This document shows positions 32,706 through 41,102 of a stretch of DNA of 64,000 bases, in pieces. Both the position numbers and the translations under genes were made by a program. How positions within the stretch are numbered: the stretch's first letter is position 1; the number at the start of each line of letters is the position of its first letter. The stretch lies in assembly GCA_964633145.1 (NCBI GenBank), contig CAZWFE010000006.1, positions 1-64,000 of the forward strand, given 5' to 3'. Under the pieces are notes generated by a model, which worked only from the letters and a program-made list of their open reading frames with translations, was not told the origin of the DNA and made no database searches. This DNA is from CAJXSD01 sp964633145. Its GTDB lineage: Bacteria > Pseudomonadota > Alphaproteobacteria > Rhodobacterales > Rhodobacteraceae.

Positions 32706-33428
32706 TTAGAATGGTTCGCCGATTTCGTATTTGGCGATCAATGCATTCAATGAACCGTCTGCTTTCATTGATTCAATGGCTGCGGTGAATTTATCACGCA
32801 ATTCTGAATCCGATTTACGCACGCCCATTCCGACGCCGCCACCGATCAAAACAGTTTGTTCTAGCAAGACCAAATCACCGCTTTCATCCGCGATTGGACC
32901 CAAATAGGCTTTGTCAGCCAATACGGCATCAGCTTCGCCATTGCGAACGGCTGCGACTGTTTCTTCTGGGGTTGCAAACTCTAGCAATGTCGCGCCTGTT
33001 TCTGCGATATAGCTGGCTTGAATGGTGCTGGCTTGTGCTGCGATCACACCGTTTGCAACGTCTACATCAGCAGACATCGCTAGATAAGCAGAGGGGTCTG
33101 GCTGTGTGTAGTTTGTGGTAAAGTCGATTTTTTCTTTACGCTCGTCTGTGATGGACATGCCGGCGATGATTGTATCGTAGTTGCCTGATACAAGGTTTGG
33201 AATGATGCTGTCCCAATCATTTGTGACCCATTCGCATGTCAATTCAGCGCGCGCGCACAGCTCGTCGCCCAATTCACGTTCGAAACCGGCCACTTCGCCG
33301 TTGTCGTCGATGTAGTTATAGGGAGGGTAGGCGCCCTCGGTGCCCATGCGAACAACCGAATGGCTGCCAGCAAATGCCATTCCGGCACTCAGCGCAATCG
33401 CTGCTGTCGTTAGTACTAGGTTTTTCAT
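32706..33428 (-). CDS. Amino-acid ABC transporter periplasmic binding protein
   Basis: 240-residue periplasmic binding protein of family 3. The signal peptide is MKNLVLTTAAIALSAGMAFA, cleaved before GSH. The mature part has the MGTEGAYPPYNYIDDNGEVA strand, FERELGDELCARAELTC, and DSIIPNLVSGNYDTIIAGMS with ITDERKEKIDF, the canonical motif order for Lys/Arg/His/polar amino-acid binders. ATG at 33428 follows AAGGGG; the frame to 33473 lacks a signal sequence. A strong hairpin after the gene favours its higher expression relative to the permeases. Confidence 0.93.
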   Translation of the reverse strand: MKNLVLTTAAIALSAGMAFAGSHSVVRMGTEGAYPPYNYIDDNGEVAGFERELGDELCARAELTCEWVTNDWDSIIPNLVSGNYDTIIAGMSITDERKEKIDFTTNYTQPDPSAYLAMSADVDVANGVIAAQASTIQASYIAETGATLLEFATPEETVAAVRNGEADAVLADKAYLGPIADESGDLVLLEQTVLIGGGVGMGVRKSDSELRDKFTAAIESMKADGSLNALIAKYEIGEPF

Positions 33429-33469
33429 TGTTTTTCCCCTTGTTGTTAGGAATGTTATCGTTCGATCCG

Positions 33470-34243
33470 TCAATGTTGTGTCGAACTTAGAAATTGTCTT
33501 AGGCGCTCCGATTTCGGATTCCCAAACAATTCATTTGGCGCACCTTGCTCTTCTATCAAGCCTTGGTGCAAGAAAATCACTTCGCTAGAGACATCTGCAG
33601 CCATTTTCATATCGTGGGTCACGATGATCATGGTGCGGCCTTCGGCGGCTAGGTCTTTGATCACGCGCACAACCTCTTGTTCCAGTTCGGGATCCAATGC
33701 GGATGTGGGTTCATCAAACAGCAATGCCTCAGGTTCCATACACAGGCCGCGGGCGATGGCGGCGCGCTGTTGTTGACCACCCGACAGCTGTGCGGGAAAG
33801 GCATCACATTTATCGCCAATGCCAACCTTGTCCAGATACATCCGTGCCGCCTGTTCAACTTCGTCGCGTGGGCGTTTTAGCACGGTGATCGGGGCCTCCA
33901 TCACGTTTTCCAAAATGGTCATATGCGCCCATAGGTTAAACTGCTGGAACACCATTGATAAATTCGTGCGTATCCGCAGCACTTGTGCCCGATCAGCAGG
34001 CACGCGATTGTGGCCTTGGCCTTTCCATAAAACGGGTTCGCCGTTGAATTCAATCGTGCCTTGTTGGCTATCCTCAAGCAAATTACAGCACCGCAGCAAT
34101 GTCGACTTTCCCGATCCAGATGATCCGATCAAGGACACAACGTCACCTTTGTTGGCTTGGATCGAAACGCCCTTTAGCACATCCAATGCGCCATAGGATT
34201 TGTGCAGGTCCTTGATGTTTATGACCGAAGTTTGATGTGACAC
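33470..34243 (-). CDS. Amino-acid ABC transporter ATP-binding protein (HisP-like)
   Basis: 257-residue ATPase: Walker A GSSGSGKSTLLRC, Q-loop MVFQQFNLWAHMTILENV, signature LSGGQQQRAAIARGL, Walker B ALLFDEPTSALDPEL and switch histidine VTHDMKMA. FQQFNLWAHMT is typical of HisP/GlnQ-type transporters. The start is GTG at 34243 with AGGGA upstream. It is the first gene of the operon ATPase, binding protein, two permeases, amidotransferase, ligase. Confidence 0.94.
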   Translation of the reverse strand: MSHQTSVINIKDLHKSYGALDVLKGVSIQANKGDVVSLIGSSGSGKSTLLRCCNLLEDSQQGTIEFNGEPVLWKGQGHNRVPADRAQVLRIRTNLSMVFQQFNLWAHMTILENVMEAPITVLKRPRDEVEQAARMYLDKVGIGDKCDAFPAQLSGGQQQRAAIARGLCMEPEALLFDEPTSALDPELEQEVVRVIKDLAAEGRTMIIVTHDMKMAADVSSEVIFLHQGLIEEQGAPNELFGNPKSERLRQFLSSTQH

Positions 34244-34342
34244 GTGATTCCCTGAAGTCTTACTTTTGTTTTAATAATAGGACGGAAATTGGCCCATTTT
34301 GCAATGCGTAAACCAGATAAATTTCCAAGCTCTGCGAAAAAG

Positions 34343-35098
34343 TTAATTTTTATCAAACACTTCATCTGGGCTGGGGGGCGTGTTGACGTAACGGTATGTT
34401 GCCACGTCCAGCATGACATATCGTTCAATCCCCAGATCTTGGCGATGCTGTGATGTCAGTTTGTTCAAACCGTTGCGCAATGCGGCCGCAATTGGCGTTG
34501 GGTCATAGTGCAGCGAACAGATCATCGGCAAAGCGGGCGTGGGGGTGGTGCGTCCAATTTCGCGGACCAAGTCTGCCCTAGGGTCATAGCGCTGAAACAG
34601 GCGATAGGTCTGTGCATCAACGGCGCATACATCTGCTGTTCCATCAATCACCGCAGTGATGGAATTCAAATGGGCCCCTGTCATGCGCCCTGCGCCAAGG
34701 TGGATGCCTAGCATATTCAAGTATGTGATCGGCCCCGCCCAGCCGGATTGTGATAACGCTTCGTTATAGGCAAAGGTGCGGCGCGACAGATCGGATATTT
34801 CGTGCAGTGGTCCGGTGTTATGCACCAAAATCACGCTGTTATAGTACCCCTTTGGACAATCGGGCAAGCCATAGTCGGGTGTACAAACATAGTTTACATC
34901 GGGCCAAAGGTAGGACCGGAATGGCAGCCCACAGGTTTGGCCCAAGACCAAATCAGGCGCGCGCCAGAATGCTGGCAAATCGGTTGGTGTGCTTAGTTCC
35001 TGGGGACCATATCCCAGTTCGGATCTGATCTGATCCCAGAATGCGGCATGCGCTGCCCGCAATTCTGGTCGATCATACATTGGAAATCCGGCGATCAT
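34343..35098 (-). CDS. PhnD/SsuA/transferrin-type substrate-binding domain protein
   Basis: 251-residue protein with the periplasmic-binding-protein-2 fold of PhnD relatives: MYDRPELRAAHAAFWDQIRS, PDLVLGQTCGLPFRSYL, RRTFAYNEALSQSGWAG and GTADVCAVDAQTYRLFQ. I see no signal peptide, so either the protein is cytoplasmic or export uses another route. No phosphonate ABC genes are adjacent. It overlaps the upstream terB gene by 4 bp (ATGA), forming a unit DUF1330-terB-phnD-like. Role unknown; ligand sensing is one possibility. Confidence 0.8.
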   Translation of the reverse strand: MIAGFPMYDRPELRAAHAAFWDQIRSELGYGPQELSTPTDLPAFWRAPDLVLGQTCGLPFRSYLWPDVNYVCTPDYGLPDCPKGYYNSVILVHNTGPLHEISDLSRRTFAYNEALSQSGWAGPITYLNMLGIHLGAGRMTGAHLNSITAVIDGTADVCAVDAQTYRLFQRYDPRADLVREIGRTTPTPALPMICSLHYDPTPIAAALRNGLNKLTSQHRQDLGIERYVMLDVATYRYVNTPPSPDEVFDKN

Positions 35099-35532
35099 TT
35101 GGATTGCGCGGCGTGCCGGGCTTTGGCGCTGTCCACATCGCTGACCCCAAGCAAGCTTGAAACCATACGGATCAGGGCATCTTCGGTCGCGTCACGCTGG
35201 TCATCCGCTAGGGCCACAGACCACATTGATTGAACGATGGCTTGGCGGTCATCATAGGCGACCGCCTCTTTCAATGCGCGGGTAAAGCGGACCGTGTCTG
35301 GGGCTTCTTGCTCTAGGGTTTCGCCGTCATGGCGCAGGGCCGCCGTCGCCGCTGGATCCAGGCCATAGCGTTGGGCTAGAACCCGGTCGATTTGGGCCTG
35401 TTCTTGATCATCAAAATTTCCATCGGATTTTGCGACCCGCACCAACAGCGCTGCCATAGCGATTTTTGCTTGGTCTTGGGGCAGGGGCGCTGGATCCGAG
35501 GCCAGAAGTGATTTTAAAAAATTTCCAAACAT
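35095..35532 (-). CDS. TerB family protein
   Basis: 145-residue all-helical protein of the TerB/DjlA-N type. It shows KIAMAALLVRVAKSDGNFDD, then QAQIDRVLAQRYGLDPAATA and MWSVALADDQRDATEDALIR, with the acidic residues that bind metal in TerB. The name comes from tellurite resistance, but such stand-alone TerB proteins are widespread and their role is usually unknown. Its start shares one base with the stop of the DUF1330 gene (TAATG) and its end overlaps the PhnD-like gene, so the three are tightly coupled. Confidence 0.85.
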   Translation of the reverse strand: MFGNFLKSLLASDPAPLPQDQAKIAMAALLVRVAKSDGNFDDQEQAQIDRVLAQRYGLDPAATAALRHDGETLEQEAPDTVRFTRALKEAVAYDDRQAIVQSMWSVALADDQRDATEDALIRMVSSLLGVSDVDSAKARHAAQSK

Positions 35533-35825
35533 TAGGCATCGTATCCTTCGACAATTACCAAATCACCCACCGATATATCACGACGCAGTGACAAGGCATG
35601 TTGGTATTCGGGGCTATGGTAGCAGGCTTGTGCTGTTTCCAAATCGGGGAATTCAATCACAACAGTACGATCACGCATGCTGCCTTCTTGAATGGTTTGT
35701 GCGCCGCCGCGGACAATAAATTTTGCGCCATATTTGGCAAAGGCGATGGCATTTGCCGCCTTGTATTGTTCGTACTGCGCAGGGTCGTCGACGGTGACAT
35801 GCGCCACCCAATATGCTTTGGCCAT
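35532..35825 (-). CDS. DUF1330 domain protein
   Basis: 97-residue ferredoxin-like-fold protein of the dimeric alpha-beta barrel group. It shows AYWVAHVTVDDPAQYEQYKA, then FIVRGGAQTIQEGSMRDRTV and VIEFPDLETAQACYHSPEYQ, the standard DUF1330 pattern. Biochemical role unknown. AAAGGATCC precedes the ATG. It leads the DUF1330-terB-PhnD-like unit. Confidence 0.9.
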   Translation of the reverse strand: MAKAYWVAHVTVDDPAQYEQYKAANAIAFAKYGAKFIVRGGAQTIQEGSMRDRTVVIEFPDLETAQACYHSPEYQHALSLRRDISVGDLVIVEGYDA

Positions 35826-35900
35826 GTTGGATCCTTTTTTCTAGGGACATTAGCGATTTATGGCCCAAAAACAAGGGGTGCGCATGGCACGCCAAGCAGA

Positions 35901-36257
35901 TCAAATGCGTTCGACCTGACCACCATGTGCAACAACCTTGTCAAAACCACCGATGTTTTGGACAGTTGTAAATCCCAGCTTTTTCAATACGCGCGTGGCC
36001 ATATGGCTGCGTGCGCCTGATGCGCAATAAATTGCAATCGGACGGTCCGCAGTTAAATCCTGATCGAAATCTGGAAACCGTCGATCAGCGATGTTTGCAA
36101 GCTGCATCAATGGAATATGTTTTGCGCCCTTAATTTTACCAGACGCCTTAACTTCGGTGATGTCACGTACATCAATTAGGGTTGTCTGCCCTTGGGCCGC
36201 ATCGGCCAGTATGTCAGCGACAGTGGGCGCGTTTTTTGATTTGAATAATCCAAACAT
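35901..36257 (-). CDS. Rhodanese-like domain sulfurtransferase
   Basis: 118-residue single-domain rhodanese. It contains TTLIDVRDITEVKASGKIKG and KHIPLMQLANI. The active-site loop YCASGARSHMATRVL carries the catalytic cysteine, followed by NIGGFDKVVAHGG. It may transfer sulfane sulfur from thiosulfate, persulfides or other donors; partners are unknown. I use ATG at 36257 because AAAGGA lies 8-9 nt upstream; ATG at 36266 touches that site. Monocistronic. Confidence 0.9.
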   Translation of the reverse strand: MFGLFKSKNAPTVADILADAAQGQTTLIDVRDITEVKASGKIKGAKHIPLMQLANIADRRFPDFDQDLTADRPIAIYCASGARSHMATRVLKKLGFTTVQNIGGFDKVVAHGGQVERI

Positions 36258-36344
36258 GGTCGTCATCCTTTGTTGTCAGATGTCTACCACAAACATATTC
36301 AATAATCAATATGTGAAATTTGATTAACACGTCGCGCAGGTGCG

Positions 36345-37124
36345 TTACGTTAACTGCCTGAATTTGCTGTCTAAATGATCCAGGCAGTCTGACAACCCAT
36401 AGGGTGGGTTAAGGCAAAATAACCCAGACCCTATCATACGATGCCCTTCGCGGGCGGGGGGGAATGTCACACGATGGTCCATTGCGTCAGGGAATTGTTC
36501 AATCAGTGGACCGATCATCGCGTCATGGGGCCGATCTGCCAAGATTGGGTACCATAAAAAAATTATGCCGACATTCCATTTTTTAGCGATGTTACTGATA
36601 AAGGTTGGGATCATCACATAATCAGTTTTTATTTCATATGACGGATCAATCACCATTAACCCACGGCGCGGTGTGGGCGGGGTGATGGATTGTGCCATGG
36701 CAAATCCATCTTGCTGGTAAATATTGGCCCCCATTATGGCCAATTCAAGCGCGTGTTTTTCCTGTGGGTGCAATTCGGCCAGATGAACAGTGTCGGTTGC
36801 GCGCAACAGCAACTTGGCCAACATGGGCGACCCAGGATAGGCCGTGGGCCCGTGGATGCTGCGTGCTTTGTTCAACGCGCGCATGTATGGGTGTTGCGGG
36901 TCAAACCATTTCTGATCCAACGCCTTGGCAATCCCTTGGACGGCTTCGCCGGTTTTGACAGCGGCATCATCCGACAAATCGTATAACGCGCGGCCCGCAT
37001 GCGTTTCGATATAGCTGACGGGTTTATCTTTTCGCGTCAGATACTCTAGGATCCAAGACAATGCCGCATGTTTGTGGACATCGGCCAGATTGCCTGCGTG
37101 ATAGATGTGTTGATACGACAGCAT
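36345..37124 (-). CDS. rlmJ: 23S rRNA (adenine2030-N6)-methyltransferase
   Basis: SAM-dependent enzyme modifying A2030 of 23S rRNA. The 259-residue product begins MLSYQHIYHAGNLADVHKHA, has SYIETHAGRALYDLS as the SAM-binding region, the catalytic GLMVIDPSYEIKTDY (D-P-S-Y in place of N-P-P-Y), and ends with the CLNPPYGL strand typical of RlmJ/YhiR. It is 17 nt downstream of pyrG on the same strand and probably cotranscribed with it. Confidence 0.93.
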   Translation of the reverse strand: MLSYQHIYHAGNLADVHKHAALSWILEYLTRKDKPVSYIETHAGRALYDLSDDAAVKTGEAVQGIAKALDQKWFDPQHPYMRALNKARSIHGPTAYPGSPMLAKLLLRATDTVHLAELHPQEKHALELAIMGANIYQQDGFAMAQSITPPTPRRGLMVIDPSYEIKTDYVMIPTFISNIAKKWNVGIIFLWYPILADRPHDAMIGPLIEQFPDAMDHRVTFPPAREGHRMIGSGLFCLNPPYGLSDCLDHLDSKFRQLT

Positions 37125-37141
37125 GTCTGGGATCGCGCAGG

Positions 37142-38785
37142 TCAGACCAGGCGCGATTCCTCTTTTGCGGCGCGGACGAAATCTTTGAACAGGGGATGCG
37201 GGTCAAAGGGTTTTGATTTCAGTTCTGGATGGAACTGAACCCCAATGAACCAAGGATGATCTGCCCATTCAACAATTTCTGGCAAACGGCCATCTGGGGA
37301 CATGCCCGTAAATTTCAGGCCAGCCTGTTCCAATTGCTCGCGGTATTTCACGGCGACTTCGTACCGGTGGCGGTGGCGTTCTTCGATATCGCAGGTGCCG
37401 TAAACCTTTGCCACGCGCGAATCCGCATCAAGGGTCGCAGAATAGGCGCCCAAACGCATGGTGCCGCCTTTGTCGTCACCAACAGAGCGTTCAACAGTTT
37501 GATTGCCTTGGACCCATTCTTTCAAATGGTATACCACGGGCTCAAAGCGTTTTTTGCCGGCTTCGTGGTCGAATTCTTCGGATCCTGCGGTTTCCAGACC
37601 AGCGACATTGCGCGCCGCCTCGATCACGGCCATTTGCATGCCCAAACAGATGCCCAGATAGGGCACTTTGTGTTCGCGGGCGAATTGGGCCGCCTTGATT
37701 TTGCCCTCGGTTCCGCGTTCGCCAAAACCGCCTGGGACCAAGATGGCATCAAAACCATGCAGATGCGCGGTTGGGTCTGATTCGTCGAACACTTCTGCGT
37801 CGACCCATTTAACATTGACCTTAACGCGGTTGGCCATGCCGCCATGTGTCAATGCTTCAGCGATGGATTTATAGGCATCCTCAAGCTGGGTGTATTTGCC
37901 AACAATGGCAACATTCACTTCGCCTTCTGGGTTGTAAATGCGATCTGCCACATCTTCCCAACGTGACAAGTCAGGTTTGGGCGCCGGTGCAATGCCAAAG
38001 GCGTCTAGCACAGCCTGATCCAATCCTTCGCGGTGATAGGCCAAGGGGGCCTCATAGATGGATTTCAAATCTTTGGCTGCAATGACGCTGTCGGGGCGCA
38101 CGTTACAGAACAACGCAAGTTTTTCACGCTCTTTCGCGGGGATGTCCCCTTCTGAGCGACAGACCAGAATATCAGGTGCGATACCGATGGACCGCAGTTC
38201 CTTGACGCTGTGCTGGGTCGGTTTTGTTTTCAATTCGCCCGAGGCTTTGACAAAGGGCAGCAGGGTCAAATGCATGAAAATGCACTGGCCGCGTGGCTTA
38301 TCTTGGGAAAATTGGCGGATCGCTTCGAAAAATGGCAATCCTTCGATGTCGCCGACGGTGCCGCCAATTTCACACAACATGAAATCAACTTCGTCTTCGC
38401 CGATACTTAGGAAATCTTTAATTTCGTTTGTGACATGGGGGATCACCTGAATCGTTTTGCCCAAATAATCGCCGCGGCGCTCTTTTTCCAAAACGGTGGA
38501 ATAAATACGACCAGAGGAAACAGAATCAGTGGTGCGTGCTGCAACACCGGTGAACCGTTCGTAATGGCCCAAATCCAAATCGGTTTCTGCACCATCGTCG
38601 GTTACAAAAACTTCGCCATGTTCAAACGGCGACATTGTACCGGGATCAACGTTTAGATAGGGGTCCAATTTTCGCAGGCGCACGCTATAACCGCGGGCTT
38701 GCAACAATGCGCCCAACGCGGCCGAGGCCAATCCTTTACCCAAGGATGAAACGACACCACCTGTGATGAAAATGTATCTAGCCAT
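37142..38785 (-). CDS. pyrG: CTP synthase
   Basis: Amination of UTP to CTP using glutamine and ATP. The 547-residue product has the synthetase domain starting IFITGGVVSSLGKGLASAAL, with LDPYLNVDPGTMSPFEHGEV and the CEIGGTVGDIEGLPF motif. The C-terminal amidotransferase domain has the nucleophile in YLGICLGMQMAVIEAAR and the histidine in GVQFHPELKSKP. The length is standard. It follows secG after a 167-nt gap containing a hairpin and is followed closely by rlmJ. Confidence 0.98.
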   Translation of the reverse strand: MARYIFITGGVVSSLGKGLASAALGALLQARGYSVRLRKLDPYLNVDPGTMSPFEHGEVFVTDDGAETDLDLGHYERFTGVAARTTDSVSSGRIYSTVLEKERRGDYLGKTIQVIPHVTNEIKDFLSIGEDEVDFMLCEIGGTVGDIEGLPFFEAIRQFSQDKPRGQCIFMHLTLLPFVKASGELKTKPTQHSVKELRSIGIAPDILVCRSEGDIPAKEREKLALFCNVRPDSVIAAKDLKSIYEAPLAYHREGLDQAVLDAFGIAPAPKPDLSRWEDVADRIYNPEGEVNVAIVGKYTQLEDAYKSIAEALTHGGMANRVKVNVKWVDAEVFDESDPTAHLHGFDAILVPGGFGERGTEGKIKAAQFAREHKVPYLGICLGMQMAVIEAARNVAGLETAGSEEFDHEAGKKRFEPVVYHLKEWVQGNQTVERSVGDDKGGTMRLGAYSATLDADSRVAKVYGTCDIEERHRHRYEVAVKYREQLEQAGLKFTGMSPDGRLPEIVEWADHPWFIGVQFHPELKSKPFDPHPLFKDFVRAAKEESRLV

Positions 38786-38901
38786 GTATTAGGCGCTCCC
38801 GTGAATTGGCTGGGCAAATCCCAAAAAAACGATCCCACCGCGAAAAATTTTCGCAGTATCACGGGATTTAAGTCATAAAGGATTCGCAAAATTTTTGCAA
38901 T

Positions 38902-38928
38902 AAGACCGCAACATAATGTTGCGATCTT
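38902..38928. terminator. Hairpin between secG and pyrG
   Basis: AAGACCGCAACAT (38902-38914) pairs with ATGTTGCGATCTT (38916-38928) with one mismatch. The T-run is on the plus side, while the flanking genes are on the minus strand, where the tail is TATTGC. It is therefore either an imperfect terminator for secG or a 3'-end stabiliser. Confidence 0.5.
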
Positions 38929-38952
38929 TTTTCACACATCAATAGATTGTGG

Positions 38953-39309
38953 TTAGTCTGCGCTCGGCACCAATGGTGCAGTGTCGCCAAGTGTTGGCGG
39001 TAGCAGATCATCTACATTCGGCAACTCAGGCGCTGTGCTGGATGCCGGTTCGCTGACGCCCAAACGGTCAAAGATTGACGAACCTGCTGATTTTTCAGCA
39101 GCAATCACTGTCAGTGACAATGACGTGATGATGAAACCAATCGCCAAAATCCATGTCATTTTTGTCAGCGCGGTTGCTGCGGCGCGGCCGGACATTGCAT
39201 CGCCGCCGCTGCCCATTCCCAAACCGCCGCCTTCGGATCGTTGCAACAATACGATGCCAACCAAGGACAATGCCAAGATCAGGTGAATGGTAAGTACGAC
39301 GTTTTCCAT
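38953..39309 (-). CDS. secG: Preprotein translocase subunit SecG
   Basis: Accessory subunit of the SecYEG channel. The 118-residue product has two transmembrane helices: VVLTIHLILALSLVGIVLLQ, followed by the conserved RSEGGGLGMGSGG loop, and MTWILAIGFIITSLSLTVIA. The C-terminal tail is periplasmic, acidic and Pro-rich. Such extended tails are common in alphaproteobacterial SecG. It is divergent from purA and upstream of pyrG. Confidence 0.95.
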   Translation of the reverse strand: MENVVLTIHLILALSLVGIVLLQRSEGGGLGMGSGGDAMSGRAAATALTKMTWILAIGFIITSLSLTVIAAEKSAGSSIFDRLGVSEPASSTAPELPNVDDLLPPTLGDTAPLVPSAD

Positions 39310-39459
39310 AGGGCCCCGCGGTTTTCGAAATTATCGGCTGCTAGATATGCAAGATTTCGCTTGGGGGCAAGGGTGAATTGTGAACCGGCACAAATCTGTC
39401 ATATGTGGTTTTTTTGATCATTGTGTCACATATCCCAGATTCATGGTTCCATTTGTTGT

Positions 39460-39486
39460 AAACCCCCGCTATATCGACGCGGGTTT
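39460..39486 (+). repeat. Imperfect hairpin upstream of purA
   Basis: AAACCC and GC (39460-39469, with two extra Cs) can pair with GCGGGTTT (39479-39486). It lies in the purA leader 25 nt before the start codon. Function unclear; it is too weak to call an attenuator. Confidence 0.3.
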
Positions 39487-39511
39487 GATTGCATCTTAGA
39501 AAGGTCCAGAT

Positions 39512-40804
39512 ATGGCAAACGTGGTTGTTGTCGGCGCTCAGTGGGGCGATGAAGGCAAAGGCAAAATCGTCGATTGGCTCAGCGAACGCGCGGACGTTGT
39601 TGCCCGTTTCCAAGGGGGCCACAATGCAGGTCACACATTGGTAATCGATGGTAAGGTGTATAAATTGCACGTTCTACCATCTGGTGTTGTGCGCGGTGGA
39701 AAGCTGTCTGTAATTGGCAACGGCGTTGTTTTGGACCCATGGCATTTGATCAAAGAAATCGAGACACTGCGCGCGCAGGATGTCGAAATTTCCCCTGAAA
39801 CATTGATGATTGCGGAAAACACGCCATTGATTTTGCCCGTTCACGGCGAATTGGACCGCGCCCGCGAAGAACAAAATTCTGTTGCTAAAATCGGCACCAC
39901 AGGCCGCGGCATTGGCCCCGCCTATGAAGATAAAGTGGGCCGCCGTGTCATTCGCGTGGCCGATTTGGCGGATTTGGCGACATTGCAAACCCGTGTGGAT
40001 CGCATGCTGGCACACCATAACCCACTGCGCCGTGGTTTGGGCATGGTCGAAATAGACCGCGATGATCTGGTCAAACAATTGCAAGAGATCGCACCCGAGG
40101 TTCTGAAATACGCAGCCCCCGTGTGGAAAGTTTTGAACGAAAAACGCAAAGCCGGCAAACGCATCCTGTTCGAAGGCGCCCAGGGCGCGTTGTTGGACGT
40201 GGATTTTGGCACATATCCGTTTGTAACGTCATCGAACGTCATCGCAGGTCAGGCCGCTACAGGCACAGGAATTGGCCCAAATGGCATCGATTTTGTTTTG
40301 GGCATTGTCAAAGCATACACCACCCGCGTGGGCGAAGGTCCATTCCCAACCGAATTGTTCGATGACGATGGTGATCGCTTGGGGACCCGCGGCCATGAAT
40401 TCGGCACCACAACCGGCCGCAAACGCCGCTGTGGTTGGTTTGATGCCTGTTTGGTGCGCCAGACCTGTGCCACATCAGGGGTCACAGGCATTTCATTGAC
40501 AAAACTGGACGTTCTGGATGGGTTTGAAACCCTGAAAATTTGCGTGGGTTATGAATTGGACGGCAAACGCATGGATTATCTGCCAACGGCTGCCGATGAA
40601 CAAGCCCGCTGCAAACCCATCTATGAAGAAATGCCAGGCTGGAGCGAAAGCACCGAAGGCGCGCGCAGCTGGGCAGATTTGCCAGCAAACGCCATCAAAT
40701 ACGTGCGCCGCGTCGAAGAGTTGATTGAATGCCCAGTTGCGCTACTTTCAACCTCACCCGAACGCGAAGACACAATTTTGGTAACGGACCCATTCCAAGA
40801 CTAA
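39512..40804 (+). CDS. purA: Adenylosuccinate synthetase
   Basis: First committed step from IMP to AMP, using GTP and aspartate. The 430-residue product starts VVVVGAQWGDEGKGKIVDWL (GTP loop) and continues with FQGGHNAGHTLVIDGK, the IMP-binding IGTTGRGIGPAYEDKVGRR, FEGAQGALLDVDFGTYPFVT, and GRKRRCGWFDACLVRQ. All PurA signatures are intact. GAAAGG lies before the ATG. The stop codon shares one base with the start of a DUF2842 gene. Confidence 0.98.
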   Translation: MANVVVVGAQWGDEGKGKIVDWLSERADVVARFQGGHNAGHTLVIDGKVYKLHVLPSGVVRGGKLSVIGNGVVLDPWHLIKEIETLRAQDVEISPETLMIAENTPLILPVHGELDRAREEQNSVAKIGTTGRGIGPAYEDKVGRRVIRVADLADLATLQTRVDRMLAHHNPLRRGLGMVEIDRDDLVKQLQEIAPEVLKYAAPVWKVLNEKRKAGKRILFEGAQGALLDVDFGTYPFVTSSNVIAGQAATGTGIGPNGIDFVLGIVKAYTTRVGEGPFPTELFDDDGDRLGTRGHEFGTTTGRKRRCGWFDACLVRQTCATSGVTGISLTKLDVLDGFETLKICVGYELDGKRMDYLPTAADEQARCKPIYEEMPGWSESTEGARSWADLPANAIKYVRRVEELIECPVALLSTSPEREDTILVTDPFQD

Positions 40805-41034
40805 TGGCACTGAGTTATAAATCCCGTCGCAGATGGTCGTTGATCATTTTGCTGGTTGGCTTGCCGCTGTATATTGTGGCGGCGGTCAACATCGTGTCGT
40901 GGTTTGATCGTCCGCCGATTTGGGTGGAATTCGCGATCTATGTCGCGCTGGGCTTTGTGTGGGTGCTGCCGTTCAAGTTTGTGTTCAAGGGCGTAGGGCA
41001 GGCTGACCCTGACGCGGATCAGTCCGACGAATAA
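40804..41034 (+). CDS. DUF2842 membrane protein
   Basis: 76-residue inner-membrane protein with two helices (SLIILLVGLPLYIVAAVNIV and IYVALGFVWVLPFKFVF) separated by SWFDRPPIWVEF, the DUF2842 pattern of alphaproteobacteria. Its ATG shares the last A of the purA TAA (TAATG), implying translational coupling. The C-terminus is acidic (DPDADQSDE). Function unknown. Confidence 0.9.
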   Translation: MALSYKSRRRWSLIILLVGLPLYIVAAVNIVSWFDRPPIWVEFAIYVALGFVWVLPFKFVFKGVGQADPDADQSDE

Positions 41035-41040
41035 TTTTTC

Positions 41041-41102
41041 TTTGTCCCCTGTGAATTTGCCTGCTACTGCTTGTGCAAAATGGCGAACAGGGGACCAAGA
41101 TG
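41041..41102 (+). promoter_or_regulatory. Stem enclosing the ribosome-binding site of betC
   Basis: GTCCCCTGT (41044-41052) is perfectly complementary to ACAGGGGAC (41087-41095); with the TT/AA bases beyond one mismatch the stem spans 41041-41098. The right arm contains the Shine-Dalgarno AGGGGA and lies 4 nt before the betC ATG. The 34-nt loop has an inner ATTTGC/GCAAAAT pairing. It may regulate betC translation or end the purA transcript. Confidence 0.55.
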
